From Bacillota bacterium (lineage in GTDB: Bacteria; Bacillota_I; Bacilli_A; ML615J-28; CAG-698), in assembly GCA_023410025.1 (NCBI GenBank), contig JAEYQM010000053.1:1-23829 (forward strand): a DNA stretch of 23,829 nt, written 5' to 3'. Numbering within the stretch: the stretch's first letter is position 1; the number at the start of each line of letters is the position of its first letter. Shown one piece after another: positions 15,585 through 22,773 of the stretch. The translations under genes were made by a program, and so were the position numbers. The notes beneath the pieces were generated by a model, which saw only the letters and a list, made by a program, of their open reading frames with translations, ran no database searches and was not told where the DNA came from.

Positions 15585-16424
15585 ATGAGAAAAATTGATT
15601 TTAATACAGTTAAAAATAGTGTTTATAATTTAACTGTTTCATCAATGTATGATTTAGATGAAAAAACATTTTCTAGTCTTAATGCCAGTCTAGATAAAGA
15701 AGATATATCGCTTAGTAAAACAGTAATTAAAGAAATAATAGAAAATGCTATTATCGCAAAGGAAAGAAGAATTCCTATTTGTCAAGACACAGGCATAATG
15801 GTTGTATTTATTGAAATTGGAAATCAAGTTCAACTTGATTTCTTAATAGATGATGCTATTAATGATGGTGTAAAAGAAGCCTATGAAGGTGAAAGATTTA
15901 GAATGTCTGTTGTTAGACATCCAATTGACAGAGTAAATACTAAAACTAATACACCATGTATAATTCATACAAAAATTGTATTAGGTGATAAATTAAAAAT
16001 TACTATATGTCCTAAAGGAGCAGGTAGTGAAAATTTAAGCCAACAAAAAATGTTAATTCCAAAAGATGGAATTGAAGGTGTTGAAAAATTTGTCATTGAT
16101 ACAGTTATTAAAGCTGGAGGAAAGGTGTGTCCACCAATTATATTAGGTGTAGGAATTGGTGGTAACTTTGAAGAAAGTACCCTACTTAGCAAACAAGCTT
16201 TAATTAGAGATTTAGAGGATTCTTCCCCAGATCCTATTGCAAGAGAACTAGAAATTCGTTTACTTGAAAAAATAAATAAACTTAATATTGGACCCATGGG
16301 AATTGGTGGTAAAACAACAGCCCTAGGAGTTAAGGTTAATGTTGCTCCATGTCATATTGCATCACTTCCTGTTGCTGTAAACTTCCAATGTCATGCCAGT
16401 AGACATAAGGAGATTATATTATGA
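15585..16424 (+). CDS. Class I fumarate hydratase, alpha subunit
   Basis: 279 residues, ribosome site AGAGGTGG. Two-subunit class I fumarases interconvert fumarate and L-malate with an oxygen-sensitive [4Fe-4S] cluster. Likely cluster ligands are C66 (PICQDTGI), C182 (VCPPIILGVGIGG) and C269 (NFQCHAS). KGAGSENLSQ and ASLPVAVNFQC are family motifs. The length matches alpha subunits of the split enzyme. The close relative L(+)-tartrate dehydratase (TtdAB) has the same layout and cannot be excluded from sequence, but co-transcription with malic enzyme favours fumarase. The TGA stop overlaps the beta-subunit ATG by 4 nt. The gene starts 54 nt after the GH3 gene with no terminator between. Confidence 0.92.
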   Translation: MRKIDFNTVKNSVYNLTVSSMYDLDEKTFSSLNASLDKEDISLSKTVIKEIIENAIIAKERRIPICQDTGIMVVFIEIGNQVQLDFLIDDAINDGVKEAYEGERFRMSVVRHPIDRVNTKTNTPCIIHTKIVLGDKLKITICPKGAGSENLSQQKMLIPKDGIEGVEKFVIDTVIKAGGKVCPPIILGVGIGGNFEESTLLSKQALIRDLEDSSPDPIARELEIRLLEKINKLNIGPMGIGGKTTALGVKVNVAPCHIASLPVAVNFQCHASRHKEIIL

Positions 16425-16948
16425 TTAGAGTAAATTTACCAATTAGTGATGAAGATAAGAAAAAATTAAAAGCAGGGGATTATATTTATTTGACTGGTAA
16501 GATGTATACAGCAAGGGATGCTGCCCATAAAAGATTAATGGATCTTATTGATCAAGGAAAAGAACTTCCAGTTGATTTAAATAACGCATGTTTTTATTAT
16601 ACAGGACCAACTCCAATAAAAGATGGAAGAATTGGTTCAATTGGGCCAACTTCAGCTTACCGAATGGACTCATTTATGCCTAGGATGCAAATGATTAATT
16701 GTACGATAGGAAAGGGCCCTAGAAACGCCTCAGTTAAACAATTAGCCACTACCCATGGAATTATCTATCTTATGGCAATTGGAGGAATAGGGGCAAAATT
16801 ATCTCTGTCTGTAAAATCAATGAATTTAATTGCTTTTGAGGATTTAGGGGCAGAAGCAATTTATGAACTTGAAGTTGTTGATTTTCCAGTAATAGTAGCA
16901 TTTGATATTTATGGTAATACGATATTTAAAGAGGGAGAAGAAGAATGA
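16421..16948 (+). CDS. Class I fumarate hydratase, beta subunit
   Basis: 175 residues starting inside the alpha gene's stop (ATGA). It carries the swivelling C-terminal domain of the class I enzyme: TGKMYTARDAAHKRL, YYTGPTP, GSIGPTSAYRMDSF and IGKGPRN. The first and third motifs supply active-site residues that close over the cluster held by the alpha subunit. Length is normal for split beta subunits (~170-190). It overlaps malic enzyme by another 4 nt, so all three proteins are translationally coupled. As with alpha, tartrate dehydratase is the alternative. Confidence 0.92.
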   Translation: MIRVNLPISDEDKKKLKAGDYIYLTGKMYTARDAAHKRLMDLIDQGKELPVDLNNACFYYTGPTPIKDGRIGSIGPTSAYRMDSFMPRMQMINCTIGKGPRNASVKQLATTHGIIYLMAIGGIGAKLSLSVKSMNLIAFEDLGAEAIYELEVVDFPVIVAFDIYGNTIFKEGEEE

Positions 16949-18096
16949 AAGAAGAAGCTTTAAAGTTACATGAAAATGGAAAAATAAGTATTGCATCAAG
17001 AGTTGAATTAAATGATCGAAAGGATTTATCACTTGCTTATTCACCAGGTGTAGCTTTCCCTTGTTTAGAAATTAAAGATAACAAAGAACTAGCTTATAAA
17101 TACACATCGAAAGGACATATGATTTTAATCATTTCTGATGGAACAGCTGTACTTGGACTTGGTGATATTGGTCCTCAAGCAGCAATGCCAGTTTTAGAAG
17201 GAAAAGCCTTATTATTTAAAAAATTTGCAAATATTGATTGTTTTCCAATTTGTTTAGATACTAAGGATGTTGATTTAATTGTTCAAACAATTAAAATCAT
17301 TGCCCCAAGTTGTGGAGCAATTGTTTTAGAAGATATATCAGCACCACGATGTGTTGAAATTGAAAGAAGATTAAAGAAGGAATTAGATATCCCAGTATTT
17401 CACGATGACCAACATGGTACAGCCATTGTTGTTGGCGCAGCTTTATTAAATGCAAGTAAATTAATTAAAAAACCACTTAGCCAAATGCGTGTAGTTATGA
17501 GTGGAACTGGTGCTGCCGGTAGTTCAACAATGCGTCTAATTAAAGAATTAGGAGTAAAAGAAATTAATGCTTATAATGCAAACGGTGTAGTTGATAGATC
17601 TAAATATGATGTTTATAATTTTTTAATTAAAGAATTACTTGATGAAGGAATTATTACAACACCTCTTCATCACGATAATACTCTAGCAAGTATTATGAAA
17701 GGTGCTGATGTATTTATCGGCCTAAGTGCATCAGGAATTGTTAATGAAGAAATGGTAAAGTCAATGGCAAAGGATGCAATCGTATTTACACTTGCTAACC
17801 CTACTCCAGAAATTATGCCTGATCTTGCTCTAAATGCCGGAGCTAGAATTGTTGGAACTGGAAGAAGTGACTTTCCTAACCAAATTAATAATGTATTAGC
17901 ATTCCCAGGAGTATTTAAAGGTGCTCTTGAATGCCGTGCAAAACAAATTACCGATAAAATGAAAATAACTGCAGCTCATGCAATTGCTAGTGTAATTAAA
18001 GATGACGAATTAAGAGATGATTACATTATTCCCAATGCATTTGATATGAGGGTTGTTGAAGCGGTAAGTAATGCTATTTTAAAAGAAAATAAATAA
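16945..18096 (+). CDS. Malic enzyme (NAD(P)-dependent, oxidative decarboxylation of malate)
   Basis: 383 residues, the short bacterial form without a phosphotransacetylase-like tail. Converts L-malate to pyruvate and CO2 with reduction of NAD(P). Visible motifs: catalytic Tyr32 in LAYSPGVA, Lys87 in VLEGKALLFKKF, the metal-binding acids in IVLEDISAPRC and FHDDQHGTA, and the nucleotide fold GTGAAGSS (~178). No reliable cue separates NAD from NADP use. With the fumarase genes it forms a fumarate, malate, pyruvate path, useful for growth on dicarboxylates or for balancing redox in a fermentative cell. The start overlaps the beta-subunit stop by 4 nt, and a terminator follows directly. Confidence 0.93.
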   Translation: MKEEALKLHENGKISIASRVELNDRKDLSLAYSPGVAFPCLEIKDNKELAYKYTSKGHMILIISDGTAVLGLGDIGPQAAMPVLEGKALLFKKFANIDCFPICLDTKDVDLIVQTIKIIAPSCGAIVLEDISAPRCVEIERRLKKELDIPVFHDDQHGTAIVVGAALLNASKLIKKPLSQMRVVMSGTGAAGSSTMRLIKELGVKEINAYNANGVVDRSKYDVYNFLIKELLDEGIITTPLHHDNTLASIMKGADVFIGLSASGIVNEEMVKSMAKDAIVFTLANPTPEIMPDLALNAGARIVGTGRSDFPNQINNVLAFPGVFKGALECRAKQITDKMKITAAHAIASVIKDDELRDDYIIPNAFDMRVVEAVSNAILKENK

Positions 18097-18102
18097 AAAT
18101 TA

Positions 18103-18137
18103 ACTTGAAATTCCAAAGAGAATTTCAAGTTTTTTAT
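18103..18137 (+). terminator. Rho-independent terminator of the fumarase-malic enzyme operon
   Basis: ACTTGAAATTC (18103-18113) pairs perfectly with GAATTTCAAGT (18120-18130), then TTTTTATTTT. Confidence 0.9.
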
Positions 18138-18186
18138 TTTGATAAAAAAGTAATTACCAACATAAAATAGTATTGGTGATCTAAAA

Positions 18187-19248
18187 ATGCTTAACGATAA
18201 ATTAAATAAAATTTTATACATAATACTTATAGGGGTGCTTTTATATATTGGAATGTTGTTGCTTCCATATTTATTAGTCGTATTAAGATTTATTATAAGA
18301 ATTATTATTCCTTTTATAATAGCTTTCGCAATAGCTTTCATTCTCCAACCAATGGTTAGATTTTTTCAGAATCGAAAAATTAGTAGAGGTCTATCAGTTA
18401 TAATTGTATTAGCAATATTTGTTGCAGCAATTTTTATTCTTGCTCAAGCAACAATCCCTCATTTTGTGAAGGATGTAAAACTATTAATTTCAGATCTACC
18501 AAAAATTACCGCCGAATTAGAGGAATTATTAAATAATTTTGCAAAGAAATTTGATTATTTACCAGTTGAGTATCGTCCTAATTTTGATAATATTTCATCA
18601 TTTTTTTCAAAACATATAATTAAAATTGGAAATTTCCCAACAACCTTCTTTAATAAATTCTTATCTTATATTAGTATAATTATTTTAGTTCCAATGATTC
18701 TTATATATTTTTTACTTGATTATGAAAAAATACTATGTAAATTTAGAAACTATCTTACTACTCACAATAAAATAAGGTTTAAAAATTATCTTGCTGATTT
18801 AAATAAAATAATGGGTTCATATTTTCGTGGAGTCTTTATTGTAATGATTATAGTAAGTGTTGCCTTTACAATTGCTTTTTGGTCAATTGGCCTTGAATTT
18901 GCTTTATTCTTTGGAATAATAATTGGTGTAACAAATATTATTCCTTATGTTGGGGCATATATTGGTGGTTCTCTACCTGTTTTATTTGCTTTACTTGATT
19001 CACCTAAGAAAGCAATTATTGTTGTAATAATTAGTATTATCTTACAAACGCTTGAATCAGATGTATTAACTCCATTTGTTCAAAGTAGACATATAAAAAT
19101 TCATCCTTTAATTGTTTTATTATCACTAATAGTATTTGGAGCTTTATTTGGAATTATTGGCATGATGATATCATTACCAATTTTATCAATATTAAAAATC
19201 ACATTTGAACATTATCCGATTAATATATTTAAAAAACCTGTAATATAA
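18187..19248 (+). CDS. AI-2E family membrane transporter-like protein
   Basis: 353 residues with a GGTGAT ribosome site. The pattern fits the AI-2E/PerM/YtvI family: two N-terminal helices around RIIIPFIIAFAIAFILQPMV, a third helix, a soluble loop of ~65 residues (FVKDVKLLISDLPKITAELEELL...), then five further helices including IGVTNIIPYVGAYIGGSLPV and the conserved ESDVLTPFVQSRHIKIHPLIVLLSLIVFG. Family members export diverse small molecules or exchange ions; only a few transport autoinducer-2, so the family name should not be read as function. The gene lies alone after a terminator and ends 4 nt before the next frame, so the two are probably co-transcribed. Confidence 0.9.
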   Translation: MLNDKLNKILYIILIGVLLYIGMLLLPYLLVVLRFIIRIIIPFIIAFAIAFILQPMVRFFQNRKISRGLSVIIVLAIFVAAIFILAQATIPHFVKDVKLLISDLPKITAELEELLNNFAKKFDYLPVEYRPNFDNISSFFSKHIIKIGNFPTTFFNKFLSYISIIILVPMILIYFLLDYEKILCKFRNYLTTHNKIRFKNYLADLNKIMGSYFRGVFIVMIIVSVAFTIAFWSIGLEFALFFGIIIGVTNIIPYVGAYIGGSLPVLFALLDSPKKAIIVVIISIILQTLESDVLTPFVQSRHIKIHPLIVLLSLIVFGALFGIIGMMISLPILSILKITFEHYPINIFKKPVI

Positions 19249-19252
19249 TGTA

Positions 19253-19771
19253 GTGGTGTTATATTTGAATATTGATTTTTTATTTTCAATAACCGATTAT
19301 ATAGTACTTTTTCCAATAAAATGGCATATATTTTCAAAGAAAATTTTAGATAAAGCAACTATATATGATAATATAATTATTTTTCCCATAAATAATATTA
19401 ATAAATATGAAAATATATTTAATGAAATTTATGAAATAATTGAAAATTATATTAAAATAAATAGAGTTATAAAAAATGAAGATTTTTTAATAATTTATAC
19501 AGATGACAAAGAAAATTTAAACTTATTAATTAATTGGATAAATTTAATACTTTTAAGAGTTTTTCTAGAAATTAACGAAAATGTTGCTTATTATTTAAAT
19601 AAGGATAATTCATTATATTGTAATGGGTTTATAATTAAATGTATTGATCATAATGAAAATATTATTCTATTTAATAATTCTGGAAATCAAGTAATAATTA
19701 GTTATAATTATAACTATTTTGAATTTTTTAATGAAGTAAAAAAATTATTCATTTACAAAAATTGTAATTAA
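19253..19771 (+). CDS. Unrecognised AT-rich protein
   Basis: Up to 172 residues. GTG 19253 and GTG 19256 are possible starts, but GTGGTG may instead be the ribosome site for TTG 19265 (start LNIDFLFSITDY). The protein is very rich in Ile, Asn, Tyr and Lys, without a signal peptide or obvious membrane helix beyond short hydrophobic runs, and without motifs I know. Its pattern of alternating strands and helices (DNIIIFPINN, EDFLIIYTDD, LINWINLILLRVFLEI) suggests a small alpha/beta domain. It begins 4 nt after the AI-2E gene and is followed by a hairpin, so the two form one unit. The lineage-specific look and extreme AT bias leave open how conserved it is. Confidence 0.65.
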   Translation: MVLYLNIDFLFSITDYIVLFPIKWHIFSKKILDKATIYDNIIIFPINNINKYENIFNEIYEIIENYIKINRVIKNEDFLIIYTDDKENLNLLINWINLILLRVFLEINENVAYYLNKDNSLYCNGFIIKCIDHNENIILFNNSGNQVIISYNYNYFEFFNEVKKLFIYKNCN

Positions 19772-19809
19772 ATGTATAATCTATATAGTATTACATTTAT
19801 AAATAAATA

Positions 19810-19840
19810 AAATAAGCATGTATAACATGCTTATTTAAAT
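19810..19840 (+). terminator. Hairpin terminator after the unrecognised gene
   Basis: AATAAGCATGT (19811-19821) pairs perfectly with ACATGCTTATT (19825-19835) around ATA. The T-run is interrupted (TTTAAATTTAATTT), and the symmetric A/T flanks might also serve the opposite strand. Confidence 0.7.
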
Positions 19841-19877
19841 TTAATTTGTAATAATTATTATAAGAGATGGTGAAGTT

Positions 19878-21215
19878 ATGAATATAGGAGATAGAATAAA
19901 AGTTGAAGTAATTGATATTAATCATGATGGTTTAGGGGTTGCAAAGCTTGATGGTATGGCTGTATTTATCCCTAATACTATTGATGGTGAAGAAGTACTT
20001 TGTGAGATTAAGAAAATTAATAAAAATTATTTGGAAGCAAAATTAATTGAAGTAATTAAGCCAAGTAAATATCGAGTTAGACCAATTTGCCCTATATTTT
20101 ATAAATGTGGTGGATGTGATATCCAACATATGGAATATAAAAAACAACTTGAATATAAAATTAGTATGGCTCAGTCGACTTTAAGAAGAATTGGTCATAT
20201 TGATAAAAAGATTGATGAAATAATTGGAATGGATAATCCATATTATTATCGTAATAAAATCCAAGTTCCGTTTACTTCTAAGAAGGGTAAAACAACTTGT
20301 GGATATTATATGAAGAAAAGTCATGAGATTGTTCCCATTGACCAATGTTTTATTCAACCAAAATATGATACAGAGATTGTTAATTTTATTAAAAATCTAG
20401 CTAACGAATATAAAGTAAATGGATATAATGAAGAAACACGTGAAGGTGTTATTAGACATGTCTTAATTAGAAGTAATTATTTAGATGAAGTAATGATTGT
20501 CTTGGTTACCAATACTGAAAAGATTTATCATGTTGATGAAATGATTACAAAGATTGTCAATAGATACCCTAATGTAATCTCGATTATTCAAAATATTAAT
20601 AAAAAGAATACCAATGTAATATTAGGTGAGAAATCAAATGTATTATATGGTAAATCAAGAATTGTTGATAAATTAAATGATTTATATTTTGATATTTCTC
20701 ATTATTCATTCTTTCAAATTAATCGTGAACAAACAGAAAAATTATATAATAAAGCTATAGAATTTTTAAATCCTAAAAAGGATGATATTGTAATTGATGG
20801 TTATTGTGGAGTTGGAACAATCTCACTTAATATTGCAAAACATGTGAAACATGTATATGGTATTGAGATTGTTGAAGATGCGATTGTGGATGCTAGAAAC
20901 AATGCTAAGTTAAATAATATAACTAATGTTGATTTTATTGTGGGTAAGGTTGAAGAAAAAATATTTGATTTATTAGTTAATCAAATATCTGGAATTGTAA
21001 TTGATCCTCCACGTAAGGGAGTAGAAGCAAGTGTCTTAGAAGGAATAATGAAATCAAAGATAAATAAGATTGTTTATGTATCTTGTGATGTAGCGACTCT
21101 TGCAAGAGATTTAGAGATTTTAAGCAGAGAATATGAAATTAAAAATATTAGTTTAGTTGATATGTTTTGTCAAACAACAAATGTTGAGACTGTTGTATGT
21201 TTAGAAAGAAAATAA
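19878..21215 (+). CDS. rlmD: 23S rRNA (uracil-5-)-methyltransferase, RlmD/RlmCD type
   Basis: 445 residues, ribosome site GGTGAAG. N-terminal TRAM domain (~1-60: DINHDGLGVAKLDGMAVFIPNT). Cysteines C71, C77, C80 and C157 match the [4Fe-4S] ligands of RumA-type enzymes. The SAM-binding fold has VIDGYCGVGTISLNIA (~312), IVIDPPRKGVE (Asp376) and the catalytic cysteine C403 in YVSCDVATLARDL, ending with NVETVVCLER. It makes 5-methyluridine in 23S rRNA; in Gram-positive relatives one enzyme (RlmCD) modifies both U747 and U1939. TrmA-type tRNA methylation is less likely because the Fe-S cysteines and TRAM domain are present. YVSCD in place of the common YVSCN is a mild deviation. The gene stands alone with its own terminator. 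Confidence 0.93.
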   Translation: MNIGDRIKVEVIDINHDGLGVAKLDGMAVFIPNTIDGEEVLCEIKKINKNYLEAKLIEVIKPSKYRVRPICPIFYKCGGCDIQHMEYKKQLEYKISMAQSTLRRIGHIDKKIDEIIGMDNPYYYRNKIQVPFTSKKGKTTCGYYMKKSHEIVPIDQCFIQPKYDTEIVNFIKNLANEYKVNGYNEETREGVIRHVLIRSNYLDEVMIVLVTNTEKIYHVDEMITKIVNRYPNVISIIQNINKKNTNVILGEKSNVLYGKSRIVDKLNDLYFDISHYSFFQINREQTEKLYNKAIEFLNPKKDDIVIDGYCGVGTISLNIAKHVKHVYGIEIVEDAIVDARNNAKLNNITNVDFIVGKVEEKIFDLLVNQISGIVIDPPRKGVEASVLEGIMKSKINKIVYVSCDVATLARDLEILSREYEIKNISLVDMFCQTTNVETVVCLERK

Positions 21216-21227
21216 TGATGAAATTAG

Positions 21228-21258
21228 AAGATTAGAAAATTTATTCTAATCTTTTTTA
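21228..21258 (+). terminator. Rho-independent terminator of the rRNA methyltransferase gene
   Basis: AAGATTAGAA (21228-21237) pairs perfectly with TTCTAATCTT (21244-21253), then a T-run. Confidence 0.9.
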
Positions 21259-21268
21259 TATTAAAATT

Positions 21269-21297
21269 TTGTTTTTTTTAATAAATCATGATATACT
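21269..21297 (+). promoter_or_regulatory. Sigma-A-like promoter of the DUF3592-like gene
   Basis: TTGTTT (21269-21274), a 17-bp spacer, and TATACT (21292-21297). The leader to ATG 21367 is ~60 nt and AT-rich. Confidence 0.5.
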
Positions 21298-21366
21298 TTT
21301 AATAAATAGTTATGTTGATAAATAGTAGTTTAACTGCAATTTAAAGACAAAATAGTTGGAGGAATT

Positions 21367-21873
21367 ATGATTAAAAATAAAGTAAATATAATTATGTTCT
21401 TATTTTTTATCACTATCACAATAACAATCGGTATTTTAATGGGGATTAAAAAAACTCAACCTATTGGATGGATATTTTTTGGAACTTGGTTTTTATTTCC
21501 TAGCCTGATAGGAATATTTTTTAAAGTAGATTTTGATTTATCAAAAAAATTTAAAACTCAAGGAGAATTAGTATCTTTAGAGACAGTTAGTGATGATAGT
21601 GGAATTTCTTACAGACCAATTTATAAATATATTTACAATAATGAAGAGAGAACTTATTCAAACCCTGTAAGTTCATTTACTTTTAAAAAGACAAAAAAAA
21701 TTGGAGATAAGGAAGAATTACTAATTCTTATTAAAAATCCTAAAAGAGTAAGAATAAAAAAATATTTATTTTTAGAATATATGTTGTACATATTTCTATT
21801 TATTTTAGGAATATTTTTTATCGTAAAAGGTTTAAATATGATGAATCTTATTAGTTTAGATTTTCTAAAATAG
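21367..21873 (+). CDS. DUF3592-like membrane protein
   Basis: 168 residues, with GGAGGAATT before ATG 21367. Helices at ~8-26 and ~32-52, an extracytoplasmic domain (~55-135), and a C-terminal helix (~137-157). The middle domain has the DUF3592 style: TQGELVSLET, SYRPIYKYIYNNEERTYSNP, and GDKEELLILIKNPKRVRI, where a variable extracellular strand pair is followed by a Y.P.Y.Y motif and an N-P near the last helix. Function of the family is unknown. It has its own promoter and no operon partner. The domain call is from pattern memory only. Confidence 0.7.
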   Translation: MIKNKVNIIMFLFFITITITIGILMGIKKTQPIGWIFFGTWFLFPSLIGIFFKVDFDLSKKFKTQGELVSLETVSDDSGISYRPIYKYIYNNEERTYSNPVSSFTFKKTKKIGDKEELLILIKNPKRVRIKKYLFLEYMLYIFLFILGIFFIVKGLNMMNLISLDFLK

Positions 21874-22018
21874 AACTAAATTAGATAATATATATTAAGT
21901 GTTAAATTTAAATATACCAAATGAATAATAATTAAATAATTACATTCAACGAAAGATTCTATATAAAATAAATATATTACATAATTATAATAAAAAAAAT
22001 TGAATAAGAGGAGACAAC

Positions 22019-22261
22019 ATAAATTTTGATTGCGGAATTACTAAAGATAATAATTGGTTTCGATATAGTGCGGCTGCTATTATTGTTGAAGAAGAATATC
22101 TGCTATTAGCTAGAAATGCTAATGCTGATTATTTTTATTCAGTAGGTGGGGCTGTACATATGAATGAAACTGCTGAAAATGCAGTATATGTGACTACGGA
22201 AGCAGATAATGATTCAAAACTAGTGGCAACTTTTACTTTTGAATATTATAAGACTTACTAA
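22019..22261 (+). pseudogene. Truncated Nudix hydrolase with mutated start codon
   Basis: A strong ribosome site (AAGAGGAGA, 22006-22014) is followed at normal spacing by ATA at 22019 where ATG is expected. The 80-codon frame reads NFDCGITKDNNWFRYSAAAI, then YFYSVGGAVHMNETAENAV, and stops at 22259-22261. NWFRYxAAAII and YxYSVGG.VHxxETAExAV are the first half of a Nudix hydrolase. The rest of the Nudix box (R-E-x-x-E-E) is missing: YVTTEADN stands in its place, and the protein ends ~60 residues short. Start loss plus loss of the metal-binding glutamates argues for a dead gene; initiation at ATA is rare but possible. A terminator follows. Confidence 0.7.
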
Positions 22262-22279
22262 AATATACATGTTAAAATT

Positions 22280-22310
22280 AAACCTAGTTCATTCACTAGG
22301 TTTTATTTTT
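22280..22310 (+). terminator. Rho-independent terminator after the Nudix remnant
   Basis: AAACCTAGT (22280-22288) pairs perfectly with ACTAGGTTT (22295-22303), then TATTTTT. Confidence 0.85.
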
Positions 22311-22380
22311 AAATACAATTTAAATAAGTATTCAAAAAAAATATTTATTTAATAATAGGGTATATAAATATTAGTGATTA

Positions 22381-22389
22381 TGATATAAT
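22381..22389 (+). promoter_or_regulatory. Extended -10 promoter
   Basis: TGA-TATAAT at 22381-22389 with no clear -35, ~30 nt before ATG 22420. It matches the extended -10 form seen at 7873 and 13725. Confidence 0.5.
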
Positions 22390-22419
22390 AAACGTAATAA
22401 TTATTTTAGGAGGGGTTAT

Positions 22420-22743
22420 ATGAAAAAGTGGTTTAAAGTATATTATTCGATTTTATTTTTCCCATTACTATACATTCCATATTATTTAATAAATTCTAAT
22501 TTTTTAGTTGAGTGGTTTGGATGTCCATGCGATAATCCTAAATTTAATGCTAATGATGTAACGGATATATTTTGGATGATAGTTGGAATTATTACAGTTT
22601 TATTATTTATAATAAATTATTTGAAAATTTTTAAATTAAAAACGAAGAAAAATATTTTTATATTTATTATAAGTAGTGTTGTTTTAATATCATATGCTAT
22701 ACTACTTACAACTGTTTTTCCTAGAAGTATGTATTGGAAATAA
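22420..22743 (+). CDS. Small three-helix membrane protein, unknown function
   Basis: 107 residues; AGGAGG before ATG 22420. Helices at ~8-25, ~50-67 and ~78-97. Between the first two is a loop with a CPCDNP motif; the two close cysteines could bind metal or form a disulfide, but nothing further supports this. It ends 30 nt before the serine hydrolase gene with no terminator between, so the two are probably one transcript. I do not recognise the family. Confidence 0.75.
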   Translation: MKKWFKVYYSILFFPLLYIPYYLINSNFLVEWFGCPCDNPKFNANDVTDIFWMIVGIITVLLFIINYLKIFKLKTKKNIFIFIISSVVLISYAILLTTVFPRSMYWK

Positions 22744-22773
22744 TAGTATATATTTTATATTTGGAGGTAAATT

